64,000 nucleotides of DNA, from assembly GCA_016713885.1 (NCBI GenBank), contig JADJOF010000006.1, positions 1-64,000 on the forward strand. Reading direction: 5' to 3'. A program made the position numbers and the translations under genes. A model generated the notes under the pieces. The model worked only from the letters and a program-made list of their open reading frames with translations, ran no database searches and was not told the origin of the DNA. Below are positions 1-8,369 of this stretch, one piece after another. The DNA comes from Bdellovibrionales bacterium. Its GTDB lineage: Bacteria; Bdellovibrionota; Bdellovibrionia; Bdellovibrionales; JAMPXM01. The stretch's first letter is position 1, and each line of letters starts with the position of its first letter.

Positions 1-590
1 CTGGTCTTTTAACTCTAGCGCTCGCAGGCTGCTCGTCGAATCCGCACAAGGCAGAAGAAATCGACACCAAGATCGACAACAAAGGTCAGATGACGGGCGA
101 CACCTCGCTTGGCCTCAAAGAGGGCAACATGGTTGTCCAAAAGAAAGTCATGATGAATGAAGAACTTCGTCGCCTGCAAAATGAGGTCTATGAGCTCGAA
201 GACCGCGTTTACGGTAACCGAAAGTACGGTTCGAAGGGTCTTTACGGAGTGCTCAAGGATTGCCGAAGTGAGTCTTCGAGCAAAGGCCTTGGTGGGAATG
301 GCAAACTGCAATGGACGGAGCCTGTTGATCGCGTCACCGATAAAGAAGAAGAGTACAAGATTGGTCTCGACGACAAGAAACAGCTGATTGGTGTTTCTGA
401 GGAGTTCTTGAAGGATCGCATTGAGCGCTTCAAGGGCTATAAGCTTGTTCTGCAAAAGCGCCAAGACGAGTACGAGGAAAAGGTTGAGATCTGCAAGAAC
501 GAAGTGAAAGAGCGCAAGGCCGAGGCGGCAAAGCTTTCGCAGCCAATGGGCAATACACCGGCTGCGCCAAAATCTGAATCAGGAGAATAG
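1..590 (+). CDS. Lipoprotein, 5' end outside the window
   Basis: The reading frame is open from base 3 and begins inside a lipoprotein signal peptide: a hydrophobic stretch ends in the lipobox LALAGC, followed by SSNPHKAEE. The true start lies before the window. The mature part (about 180 residues) is highly charged and predicted to be helical, with coiled-coil-like Glu/Lys/Arg stretches around RRLQNEVYELEDRVYG and a C-terminal KRQDEYEEKVEICKNEVKERK segment, then a short Pro/Ala/Ser tail. No catalytic motif is visible. It is probably anchored in the outer or inner membrane facing the periplasm. The stop codon directly abuts the ATG of the next gene, so the two are probably co-transcribed. Internal ATG codons such as that at base 90 would miss the signal peptide and are not the start. 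Confidence 0.75.
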   Translation, partial: GLLTLALAGCSSNPHKAEEIDTKIDNKGQMTGDTSLGLKEGNMVVQKKVMMNEELRRLQNEVYELEDRVYGNRKYGSKGLYGVLKDCRSESSSKGLGGNGKLQWTEPVDRVTDKEEEYKIGLDDKKQLIGVSEEFLKDRIERFKGYKLVLQKRQDEYEEKVEICKNEVKERKAEAAKLSQPMGNTPAAPKSESGE

Positions 591-1679
591 ATGAATCCCG
601 ATCTCGAGAGCGAACTCGCCAAGGTTCAAGTTCAAGATGCCAGTGATCGCGAGGTTGTGTCGCTGGCTTATCGTTCTCAATCGATCGTTGAAGCGTTCCC
701 TGATCGTCTCCCTAACCAACGCGAGATCGAAGAGATGTCGCTCGCTTTCGGTCCAGAGCTTGTGCAGATGGCCCTGCTCAGGATTCTTGGCCGTATTTCT
801 CCAAATCGATATTTCTATGAACAAGTCGAGGCGACACTTCGCGATTCGCCGGATTTAAAGCCAAGCTCGATGCTCTGGTTAAATAAGCGTGAGCCGCCTG
901 TGCTTTCGCCGCGCGATCTTGAGCACCGATATGAACTCTGTATCGTGGCCAGTGTTGACCCCGCCTCTCCCGGAGCGGAATGGGGAGCTCATGTCCGCGA
1001 ATGGCAGCACTGGGCACGTCTTTCGGGAATGACGACTGACGTAATTCAGACAAAGAAGGGGCAAAGTCTTCTTTCAAATGCCGAGACGATTCGAAAATTC
1101 TTAGCTGAGAACCCCCACGATCGACGCATTATCGCGACTCTCGGACAGGGTGGAACAGAGATGCGGCTATTGATTGACCATCTCTCGAGAACCGAGTCGC
1201 TCGATGAGTTTGAGGGCGTGCGGGCGTGGCTCAACGTGAGCGGCATTATCCATGGCGCTTCGGGTCTTTCGAAAATGCGCGAGTCGAAGTGGAATCAAAA
1301 GGCCGATTCAGTGAAGCAGTTCTTTCGAGGTTGGCCGGCCAGTGTTTCAGCGCAGCTCTCGTCAGAGAACACGCGTCTTCGTCAGGAATTGGATTGGAAG
1401 ACGGTTCCGTTTGTCTGCGTCTCGCTTGTTGGATTTCCAAGTGTCGGCGATGTGGTGGTTGGTCATAAAGGCCAATTCATGAGCCTTGTTCGGCGCTCTC
1501 CGAATGATGGTGTCTGTCTGTTTCACGAGGCGATCGTGAAGCCAGGTTATATCATTCCTGTTCCTCACATGAGTCATCGGGCCGAGGCCATGCGTCTTGC
1601 TCCGTGGTTCATGGCGACCGTTCGCTCGCTGAAGGCGGGGAGCCGCCAGTCGGCGACTCCATTCTGCAATTCGATCTGA
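591..1679 (+). CDS. Hypothetical protein, possibly alpha/beta-hydrolase-like
   Basis: A 362-residue cytosolic-looking protein starting at the ATG immediately after the stop of the upstream lipoprotein; AGGAG lies a few bases upstream of the start. There is no signal peptide. The middle contains a strand-helix pattern (ELCIVASVDPA, then RRIIATLGQGGTEMRLL, then AWLNVSGIIHG) reminiscent of the core of an alpha/beta hydrolase, with GQGG at the position where GxSxG would be expected. The catalytic Ser is therefore not evident and an enzymatic role is unproven. The C-terminal part (VPHMSHRAEAMRLAPWF) contains a His in a plausible position for a triad. I do not recognise a named family. Confidence 0.7.
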   Translation: MNPDLESELAKVQVQDASDREVVSLAYRSQSIVEAFPDRLPNQREIEEMSLAFGPELVQMALLRILGRISPNRYFYEQVEATLRDSPDLKPSSMLWLNKREPPVLSPRDLEHRYELCIVASVDPASPGAEWGAHVREWQHWARLSGMTTDVIQTKKGQSLLSNAETIRKFLAENPHDRRIIATLGQGGTEMRLLIDHLSRTESLDEFEGVRAWLNVSGIIHGASGLSKMRESKWNQKADSVKQFFRGWPASVSAQLSSENTRLRQELDWKTVPFVCVSLVGFPSVGDVVVGHKGQFMSLVRRSPNDGVCLFHEAIVKPGYIIPVPHMSHRAEAMRLAPWFMATVRSLKAGSRQSATPFCNSI

Positions 1680-1695
1680 ATTACTCTCGGATTAT

Positions 1696-3054
1696 TTATT
1701 TAATTGCGCAGCGGTAAGTGCCGACGCTCCAGACTTCTTCCCCGTCGCCGCGCGTATTGTAGCCCATGTATAGACTTTGTCCGTCGGCGGTTGTCGCTGC
1801 TGACCGGTAAACGGGGGTCATCCGGCTTTTTGGGTTGTTGTCATAGAACCGGCGATCGGAGAAGAGGTGCTGACTTGTGATCGACTTGAGTTCGGTCCAC
1901 GTCTCAAAGTCTTTGGTGATAAGACCAACTTTCCGAGTTCCATAGATCGTTGTTTTCCAGCGGCCGTTCTCGCTCACATTTCGAAACGGGTCTGCATAGC
2001 GCCAGAAGACAGTCGAGCCGTCGCTGATCGTAGTGCTATAAATTGGTCCATAGCCGGGAATACCAAAATCGTCGGGTAGTATTTTAAGCGCCTTGTATCT
2101 GTCATTGAGTTCATTGTTGTGTTCAACGCTTGCTCCCATCTCTTTGACAAGGGTTCGCGTATTGGTTCCGAGATTTAGCCTATAGAGCCGATAGGTTTCG
2201 TACAGAAGTATGCGCATTCCATTCACTTTCGGATCGGCCCACTTCGTCTCGACCATTGTCACAACCACATTACCCTGTCCAATATCGCGATAGTCGACCA
2301 GCTCTCTTGTTAACAGTGAATGCAGATGCGAATCCGTATCGACTGAGTAAACCTCGTTCCATTGAACCTCGTCGATGCTGCGTTCAATTGTGGTCCGTTT
2401 GGAGAAGTCCTCGTGCAATGTATCGATTCTTCTGAGGAATGAGCCGTCGGAGGCAAGGGTCGTCTCTGAAATATAAGGAACTCCGGGGCGAAGCCCAGTG
2501 AGGGTCTTGTGTTTTAACACCGCGGCGACTTTTCTCGAATAGTTTAGAGCATCAACGCTTTGCCAGGTTCGGCCGGCATCTCGGCTTTCTCTGACGTAAT
2601 AGGAGTCTCGCAGCGTGCCGATGACTGATACGCGGTCATCATCAATGATAACTCCTAGTGCACTTGGGTTCTCGTCAGCGGTCGCGAATTGAGACGCGCT
2701 GTCAACGGTCGCCCAAAATCCATTTGAGTTCATTCGTCGGACGATCCAAGAGTCGGATGAGAAAGGATTTGCAATCGTTCCGGTCCCGATGACGAAAAGG
2801 TTTCCGTTGTTGTCGCTTGCTGCGCTCCAGGGACGTTGTCGCTGTATGCCCAGTAGGCTTTGCGGGGTTAGGTCTGGGGTATTGTCGAAGGAGTTGAGTT
2901 GCCTAAATTGACAAGTCAGGTTCTTAGCGGATCCGCTTTGATCCTTGGTGGACGAGATGTCATCTTGTAGAGCGTCTGTTTTTTGCGGTTCAAGTTCGCA
3001 AGCCATCAATCCACAAGATATGACGAGAATGGTGAGTGCATCGGTTGCCTTCAT
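1696..3054 (-). CDS. Lipoprotein with Asp-box (BNR) beta-propeller repeats
   Basis: About 452 residues from the ATG at 3054. This start is chosen because it places a signal peptide with lipobox GLMAC at residues 15-19; the frame stays open upstream to 3213 but without a signal. At least one clear Asp-box (SRDAGRTWQSV) is visible, plus repeated strand-rich segments such as VGLITKDFETWTEL, pointing to a sialidase/BNR-type propeller. The usual Arg triad of true sialidases was not identified, so a surface or periplasmic binding role is as likely as glycosidase activity. An IS1595 element lies immediately upstream and may have separated the gene from its original promoter. Confidence 0.7.
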   Translation of the reverse strand: MKATDALTILVISCGLMACELEPQKTDALQDDISSTKDQSGSAKNLTCQFRQLNSFDNTPDLTPQSLLGIQRQRPWSAASDNNGNLFVIGTGTIANPFSSDSWIVRRMNSNGFWATVDSASQFATADENPSALGVIIDDDRVSVIGTLRDSYYVRESRDAGRTWQSVDALNYSRKVAAVLKHKTLTGLRPGVPYISETTLASDGSFLRRIDTLHEDFSKRTTIERSIDEVQWNEVYSVDTDSHLHSLLTRELVDYRDIGQGNVVVTMVETKWADPKVNGMRILLYETYRLYRLNLGTNTRTLVKEMGASVEHNNELNDRYKALKILPDDFGIPGYGPIYSTTISDGSTVFWRYADPFRNVSENGRWKTTIYGTRKVGLITKDFETWTELKSITSQHLFSDRRFYDNNPKSRMTPVYRSAATTADGQSLYMGYNTRGDGEEVWSVGTYRCAIK

Positions 3055-3216
3055 TTTTAGGAGCTTTTGTCTGTGGGCCACGTTGGTCTCCTTTTGTCTG
3101 CGTGTACTGCTGCTTCGGTGAGTGGGTAGAGAATTCCGAATCGCTTGAATTAGCCTATTGTAGAGACGTGTCAGGTCCTGTCGCGCCTCAGTCATTTGCG
3201 GCCTTGGTCCCAATTT

Positions 3217-3240
3217 GGATCGTTATGCACAAAGGCTACC
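3217..3240. repeat. Left terminal inverted repeat of the IS1595 element
   Basis: Perfect 24-base inverted match to 4190-4213. It contains the core ATCGTTATGCACAAAGG. Confidence 0.8.
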
Positions 3241-3289
3241 GTAATGCCCGTGGCTGTGATCTCATTTTGGTGCAAAGACGAGGTCATGG

Positions 3290-4207
3290 ATGAATTATCA
3301 GCGTTTTAAGGGAATGAGTTTCTTCAAATCGATTAAAACTGAAGAGCAGGCACGGTTGCTGGTCTGGTCGACGCGGTTCGAAGGGCGAGAATTCGTATGC
3401 CTGAATTGCCAATCGGAGAGTTATTGGGAATACGCGTGCGAGCCAGAGATTCGAAAGTGTAAAGCTTGTGAAAAGCATGTGCGGCTTCGCAAAGGGACGA
3501 TGTTTGAGAACTCGAAAGTCTCAATGCTCTTGTGGCTCAGAGCGATTTATTTTGTGATGTCATCAAAGCGTGGCGTATCGGCGCTGGAGCTTCAGCGCCG
3601 CCTTGAGATTGGCTCCTACCGTACGGCGCTTGGGCTTTTAAAGAAGATCCGGCAGTCGCTTTTAGATCGCGATGCTCAGTACCAACTGCATGACTCAATT
3701 GAGCTTGATGGGACGACGTTTGGCTCCGCGCGTGCTAACAATCAGAGAGATGTTCTGGTCGCAATTGAAACGAAGTCTTGGGTTGATAGCCGGGGCCGGG
3801 AGAAAACTCGCGCTGGCTTTGCAAAGGTGGTTGTTGCTGATGAGACTCGCGCCAATGCGGAGAAGTTCGTGAGCCAGAACATCAAGCCCGGTGCCATGGT
3901 CAACACGGACGCCGGCAAGGCCTTCACCACAGCCACAGTAACTGGAATTGATTTTGACTACTGCGAGATGGACTCAAAGAGAGAAAAAGTGGATGCGTGG
4001 TTGCCGTGGGTGCACCGGTTCATTTCGAACGCAAAATCCTGGATTATCGGCACCCACCATGGCGTTCGGGCAAAATATCTGCACCTCTATCTGGCCGAAT
4101 ACAGCTATCGATTCAATCGCAGACACGACCTGGATTCACTCTTTCACCGCGCTATCTACGCGATGTCTCAATCTAAACCGAAGACCTTGGGTAGCCTTTG
4201 TGCATAA
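3290..4207 (+). CDS. IS1595 family (ISXO2-like) transposase
   Basis: A 305-residue DDE-type transposase. The N-terminal zinc ribbon shows CLNC near residue 37 and CKAC near residue 56. It is followed by the helical segment typical of the family (LWLRAIYFVMSSKRGVSALELQRRL). The ISXO2-like catalytic domain shows the first Asp in SIELDGTTFG, the second in VNTDAGKAF, and the final acidic residue in the LAEYSYRFNRR motif. The length is normal for the family. The stop codon lies inside the right terminal inverted repeat, leaving almost no non-coding DNA at that end. The frame is intact, so the element may be active. Confidence 0.93.
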   Translation: MNYQRFKGMSFFKSIKTEEQARLLVWSTRFEGREFVCLNCQSESYWEYACEPEIRKCKACEKHVRLRKGTMFENSKVSMLLWLRAIYFVMSSKRGVSALELQRRLEIGSYRTALGLLKKIRQSLLDRDAQYQLHDSIELDGTTFGSARANNQRDVLVAIETKSWVDSRGREKTRAGFAKVVVADETRANAEKFVSQNIKPGAMVNTDAGKAFTTATVTGIDFDYCEMDSKREKVDAWLPWVHRFISNAKSWIIGTHHGVRAKYLHLYLAEYSYRFNRRHDLDSLFHRAIYAMSQSKPKTLGSLCA

Positions 4208-4213
4208 CGATCC
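4190..4213. repeat. Right terminal inverted repeat of the IS1595 element
   Basis: Perfect inverted match to 3217-3240. It overlaps the last codons of the transposase gene. Confidence 0.8.
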
Positions 4214-4278
4214 CAATTTGAGACGGTCGCAAGCTCGCGCTGTCTTCTTACTGCGCGGAAGTGTATCATCAGGAGACG

Positions 4279-4683
4279 ATGCGTTTGTTTTCGTTCTTAC
4301 TTCTTTTTATTTCGGTCACTTCAGCTCGTGCTGCTGAGCCAGCTTCGGCTCAGCCTGTCGCCGTGCCAAAGCCGGTGATGTCGCGTTCCAGACAGCTCGA
4401 GATGCGGCTCATGCAAGAGGCGGCCGACGAGCATCAGCGCGTGCAAATCGTGCGTCGCCAAGAAAAAGCAAAACAAACCGCCGTTGACACTGAAATCCGT
4501 CGCTTGGGTGCTGGGAATTCTTTGCCGCGGATTCCGGCTCCGCCGTCGCGTCTCCCGGCCTCGGTTGCAGAACAACCATCGACTCCTGTTCAGCTTCGTG
4601 AGCCGTCGTTACCTGTCGACTCGTCTTCGATCTACAACGCCTCCGAGCCCGTCGCTCCGCGCTCGGCTCCGGTCTCGCGCTAA
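4279..4683 (+). CDS. Small secreted protein, Pro/Ser/Ala-rich
   Basis: 134 residues from the ATG at 4279, preceded by AGGAG at 4271. The N-terminus MRLFSFLLLFISVTSARAAEP is a clear type I signal peptide with cleavage after ARA. The mature part has a charged helical region (RQLEMRLMQEAADEHQRVQIVRRQEK) followed by a disordered Pro/Ser/Val-rich tail. No known domain is seen. The short 5' extension to 4261 lacks a ribosome site and is not favoured. It is followed after 9 bases by the GreA/GreB-like gene, so the two may be co-transcribed. Confidence 0.65.
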   Translation: MRLFSFLLLFISVTSARAAEPASAQPVAVPKPVMSRSRQLEMRLMQEAADEHQRVQIVRRQEKAKQTAVDTEIRRLGAGNSLPRIPAPPSRLPASVAEQPSTPVQLREPSLPVDSSSIYNASEPVAPRSAPVSR

Positions 4684-4692
4684 AGTCACATC

Positions 4693-5173
4693 ATGAATAA
4701 AGCTGCACTCGTTGCTCATATTATCGCTCAGCTTGAGTCTGACCTCATTCCGCTCAGGGCCGCCCGCCCTTGAAACCTATGCGGCCGCTACGGGTGATGA
4801 GAGTAAACCAGAGAATAAATACGACACGCGAGCACTCGAAGCTTCGTATCTTGCCGGTGCGCAAGCGAAGCGCGTTCTTGATATCGAGGGCTCACTCAAT
4901 GTCTTTCGCGTTCTTGAGCTTAAAGAGTTTAAACCCGGAAGCCGTATTGAATCGACAGCACTTGTTGAAGTCGACCTCGACGGAAAATCTGTGCACGTTT
5001 TTATCGCTCCCGCCCGCGGGAGTTTGACGGTCACGCACGAGGGGCGAGTGATTCAAGTCATCACACCGCAAAGCCCGCTAGGCTCGGCTCTCCTTGGGCT
5101 TCGGGAAGGCGACGTTGCCAAGGTCGACAAGAGTCCGCGTGTGCTTGAATACGAAGTCGTTTCGGTTGAGTAG
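4693..5173 (+). pseudogene. GreA/GreB-like transcription elongation factor, frameshifted
   Basis: The ATG at 4693 opens MNKAALVAHIIAQLESDL..., a typical N-terminus of the short GreA/GreB-like proteins, but this frame stops at 4771-4773. The rest continues in the next frame: DESKPENKYDTRALEASYLA is the conserved motif after the coiled coil, followed by the C-terminal FKBP-like domain ending SPRVLEYEVVSVE. Removing one C from the run at 4763-4765 restores a single protein of about 160 residues. Gre factors bind the secondary channel of RNA polymerase; this short subgroup has an abbreviated coiled coil, so cleavage-factor activity cannot be assumed. The break may be an assembly error rather than a true mutation. 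Confidence 0.8.
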
Positions 5174-5527
5174 TTAAACAACGGCTAAGAAATCCCGGGC
5201 CTTTTTTCTTACCTCGTGAAATTGCGGGCTTTCGAGAATGAGTTTCAAGTTCTCGATATTGTTTTTTTCGGAGTAAGAACAAAACTCATCCAATGCTTTG
5301 TGAAAGGCAAGCAAAGCTCCGGCGTATTTGAAGGTAACTCCGGCGTCGCCGTCGAAAAAAATGGAGGCTACTTTGTAGTAGCTATTCACGGAGAGTTTGA
5401 AATCTTCAAAGCTTGACCAGCGCTCTGGCTCGTTCGCGTTGCCAAAAACGTCGATCACCTGTCTAAGCCGCGTATTCAGAAGAGGAGCGTCTTTTCTGTT
5501 TTCTGTTGAGTGCTTATTTTTTCTCAT
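5174..5527 (-). CDS. Hypothetical protein, helical, about 117 residues
   Basis: Starts at the ATG at 5527 (MRKNKHSTENRKDAPLL), preceded by GGAAGA, and overlaps the end of the upstream lipoprotein gene by 14 bases. The longer open frame to 5608 lies mostly within that gene. There is no signal peptide or membrane segment. The sequence looks like a compact all-helical protein (LRQVIDVFGNANEPERWSSFEDFKLSVNSYYKVASIFF). I do not recognise it. The overlap implies translational coupling to the small lipoprotein. Confidence 0.55.
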   Translation of the reverse strand: MRKNKHSTENRKDAPLLNTRLRQVIDVFGNANEPERWSSFEDFKLSVNSYYKVASIFFDGDAGVTFKYAGALLAFHKALDEFCSYSEKNNIENLKLILESPQFHEVRKKARDFLAVV

Positions 5528-5684
5528 GATTCTTCCAGAACTCGACGAACTGATACTCATCAAGCGGAATATGGGAAGCGTCGGATTCTCTGTTGACGAT
5601 ATTTCCATGATCTTTTGAGACGGTCGCGCATCCGAAAAAGAAAGACAGGCAGAGGCAATTTAAAAAATTGAAACTGCGGGCCAT
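5514..5684 (-). CDS. Small lipoprotein, 56 residues
   Basis: The ATG at 5684 gives MARSFNFLNCLCLSFFFGC, a lipoprotein signal peptide with lipobox FFGC. The mature lipopeptide is only about 38 residues and is acidic and polar (ATVSKDHGNIVNRESDASH). The open frame extends further upstream but the extra residues have no signal character. It is the first gene of a two-gene unit with the 5174-5527 protein. Such tiny lipoproteins are often lysis, stress or envelope accessory proteins, but nothing in the sequence assigns a role. Confidence 0.55.
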   Translation of the reverse strand: MARSFNFLNCLCLSFFFGCATVSKDHGNIVNRESDASHIPLDEYQFVEFWKNHEKK

Positions 5685-5842
5685 TGGCACGTGCTCCCAT
5701 TGAGGCTGCTTTCGGTCATTCTCTGAAAATGGACTGCGTTCTGCAAGGTCTGCTGGATAGGCGTGTTGCATTTTGACGCGTGGATGCGAATACAGGTCCT
5801 TTGCCGTAATTTCCCTATTGAAGTTCTGCAATTAGGACTTGA

Positions 5843-5886
5843 TATGTCCAAATTTACATATAATATGGACATATTATGGCCATAAT
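5843..5886. promoter_or_regulatory. Overlapping palindromes at the start of the ATPase gene
   Basis: An 8-base inverted repeat, TATGTCCA (5843-5850) and TGGACATA (5866-5873), flanks an AT-rich spacer and abuts a perfect 14-base palindrome ATTATGGCCATAAT (5873-5886) that covers the start codon. This looks like an operator for a repressor or for autoregulation of the downstream gene. The factor is unknown. Confidence 0.4.
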
Positions 5887-7058
5887 GAAAGACCGAAAGA
5901 CGATAGGAAGAGCTCTTCAAAGGACGATCCAGGATGGATCGAAAAGCGTCCTTTTGCTGGGGCCTCGGCAGGTGGGGAAATCAACCCTCATCTCAAGCCT
6001 GAATCCTGATCTCTCTCAATCTGAATAACGAGTCTTCTTTTTGAGATTTAAGTCCAATCCTAACGAACTCGAAGAGATGATCGATGCCGCTCGACCAAAG
6101 ACAGTTTTCGTTGATGAGATTCAACGCCATCCTGAACTGCTCAATACGATTCAAGTCCTCATCGACGATGCTAAACTATCAAAAACGGTGGAACGTAGGG
6201 ACATTCGATTTTTTCTGACTGGTTCTAGTGCAAGGAAGCTAAAGCGAGGGCAGGCCAATCTTCTTCCAGGACGAGTCCTGAGCTATCGTTTGGGACCTCT
6301 GAGTGCGGCAGAGCTGGGCTATGAGTTGGATGTCGCGCGAGCCTTGAAGATTGGTTGTCTCCCTGAGCCCTATTGCGGCGCCTCGCTGAGTGAGTCGATG
6401 AAACTTCTATCGAGCTACTCCGGCACCTACCTCAAGGAAGAGATTCAGGCAGAGGCTATAACAAGATCCTTGGATGGGTTCTCCCGGTTTTTGATGTCTG
6501 CAGGTGCCAACTCTGGACAGGCAATCGATTTTTCGAAGCTCGCAAAACAGGCTAAAATTGAAAGAAAGATGTGTACTCGCTTTTATGAAATTCTTGAGGA
6601 TACGTTGATTACCTATCGCGTCGATGTGTTCGCAGAGACTGATGCCGATATTGTTCGAAGACCTAAGTATTTCTTTTTCGATGTCGGTGTCCTCAACGGT
6701 TTGCTCGAGAACTTCGTCAGCTCAGACGACCGGAAGGGAATTCTTTTCGAACACCTAGTCGTCAATCAGCTCGTCAATACGAGTCAGGCTTTTGATCGGC
6801 CACTTAAGCTTCACTACTTTCGAACTCGAGCGGGATATGAGGTCGACCTGATCATTCAGTTGGATGGAAAGAGCTATGATAGAGATCAAGTCTGGTCACG
6901 CCGACGTCTCCGATGCAAAAAAGCTCAAGCAGATTGACCGACTTCTGAAGACTGAGTTGTCGGGGCATTATCTGGTCGTTCCAGATGGACTTAGTCGCAA
7001 CATTGCTGGCGTTAAGCTGCGGTCGCTCAATGTTTTTCTAAAGGAAATTTTTCGATGA
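5876..7058 (+). pseudogene. AAA ATPase with DUF4143-type C-terminus, broken
   Basis: The ATG at 5876 opens MAIMKDRKTIGRALQRTI with Walker A GPRQVGKST, but a stop occurs at 6026-6028 (SQSE, stop). The family sequence resumes from about 6041: LRFKSNPNELEEMI, then Walker B TVFVDEIQRHPELLNTIQ, sensor FFLTGSSARKLKRG, and the DUF4143 region ending in a PD-(D/E)XK-like segment (FRTRAGYEVDLIIQ). The last segment IEIKSGHADVSDAKKLKQ is in another frame from about 6890. At least three small indels are needed to restore about 390 residues, one of them in the T-run near 6040. Proteins of this family occur widely as orphan ATPases and their cellular role is poorly known. A second member follows directly. 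Confidence 0.75.
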
Positions 7059-7120
7059 GTGGCGATTGTGGGGTGGCTGAGAACAGCATCGAAGCTCATC
7101 GGGCTCCAATTCGACCCTTA

Positions 7121-7171
7121 AAAATCGGCAACAAGTTGCCGATTTTAGCTAATTTATGGCAATTCATTGCC
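7121..7171. promoter_or_regulatory. Two tandem palindromic operator-like sites upstream of the second ATPase gene
   Basis: GGCAA-N4-TTGCC occurs twice, at 7127-7140 and 7158-7171. Their centres are 31 bases apart, close to three helical turns. The first lies in a longer perfect inverted repeat (7121-7146, 12-base arms, 2-base centre). The start codon of the next gene is at 7192. The geometry fits cooperative binding of a dimeric repressor. Confidence 0.5.
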
Positions 7172-7191
7172 GAATCTGATAAACTTAGAAT

Positions 7192-8328
7192 ATGTACAAA
7201 AGAACTCTCAATCTTCAAGATCTTCTAAAAAAGGCAAATTACTTTCTGTTCGGCCCTCGTGCGACGGGGAAGAGTTCGTTGATCAAAGAGCAGTTCAAAA
7301 CGGCTCAGATATTTGATCTTCTCGATGCCGACGTCTATGAAGAGTTTATGCGTCGTCCGAAGGCTTTGGGCGAGAAGATCGCATCAAAAAACAAAGTGGT
7401 GGTCATTGATGAAATCCAGCGGCTGCCGCTTCTGTTGGACGAGGTTCATCGACTAATTGAATTGAGGGGCATTCGCTTTTTACTGACAGGAAGCTCCGCG
7501 CGTAAGTTGCGACGTGGTGGAGCGAATATGCTAGGAGGGCGGGCGAGAGAGGCTCAACTGTTTCCGTTGACCTACCACGAGCTTCCTGATTTTGAACTTC
7601 TAAAATATCTTAACTACGGGGGCTTCCGCTGATCTGGGTGTCGAAGGAGCCGATTGATGATCTTGAGGCCTATGGGCGCATTTACTTGGCTGAAGAAATC
7701 AAGGCCGAAGCAGCGGTTCGAAACTACGAGCGTTTTGTGAGATTCATGGAGGTCATGGCACTATCAAATGGTCAAGAGCTTAACTATCAAGCGTTATCGA
7801 GTGACTCCGGAGTGCCGGCAAGGACGGTCGAGGGCCCACATTGAGGTGCTGAAAGACACACTCATTGGGTTTGAGCTATATCCATTTCAAAAAACGAAAA
7901 AAAGAAAGGCAAAGACCAAGTCTAAGTTTTATTTTTTCGATTGCGGTGTTGCGAACTATTTTTCCAGAAGATTGCCCATGCCAGTGAATAGCTCAGACTT
8001 GGGAGTTAATTTTGAGCAGTTTTTGATTCAGGAAGTTCGCGCATATCTGTCCTATACGAAGACCAGAAAAGAGGTTTTCTATTGGAGGTCTAAAGAGCAC
8101 GAGGTCGACCTTGTTGTTGGAGATGAGTTGGCTTTAGAATTTAAGATGAGCTCATCATTCAAGCCAGAGTTTGCAAAAGGACTTAAGGCGCTCCGCGAAG
8201 AAGGACTGATCAAGAAGTTCATGGTTGTCGGCCGGTTTTCGACCGGTGGTGTGCATGAGAATATCGAATACCTCAGCTATGAGACTTTCCTGAAAAGGCT
8301 TTGGGCGGGAAAACTCATAGGACATTGA
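7192..8328 (+). pseudogene. AAA ATPase with DUF4143-type C-terminus, two frameshifts
   Basis: The ATG at 7192 gives MYKRTLNLQDLLKKANYFLF with Walker A GPRATGKSS, Walker B VVVIDEIQRLPLLLDEV and FLLTGSSARKLRRGG. The frame breaks near 7626, where adding one C to the CC run restores YGGFPLIWVSKEPIDDLEAY. It breaks again at the G-run 7832-7834, where removing one G restores TVEAHIEVLKDTLIGFEL. The C-terminal part has the nuclease-like segment VFYWRSKEHEVDLVV followed by LALEFKMSSS. Repaired length is about 378 residues. Both defects are single-base run-length changes, so the gene may be intact in the organism. It is distinct in sequence from its neighbour at 5876, so the pair is not a recent duplication. 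Confidence 0.8.
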
Positions 8329-8369
8329 GGTTTGAAAGTAGCGTGCGGTCATTCTTCTTTGATCACAGC

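Larger units (their letters stand above)
3217..4213 (+). mobile_element. IS1595-type insertion sequence
   Basis: One transposase gene is bracketed by perfect 24-base inverted repeats at 3217-3240 and 4190-4213. Similarity continues imperfectly for about 8-10 bases outward on both sides, so the outer ends are uncertain by that much (about 3206 to 4224). No convincing 8-base target duplication could be found at any tested boundary. The element sits between a minus-strand lipoprotein gene and a plus-strand secreted-protein gene, and does not visibly disrupt a reading frame. Only one copy is present in the window. Confidence 0.8.

Noticed and set aside
4216..5630. A 14-base match (GCGACCGTCTCAAA) between the right flank of the IS element and the small lipoprotein gene near 5620
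   Set aside because: A match of this length is expected by chance between pairs of positions in 64 kb, and the second copy lies inside a coding region.
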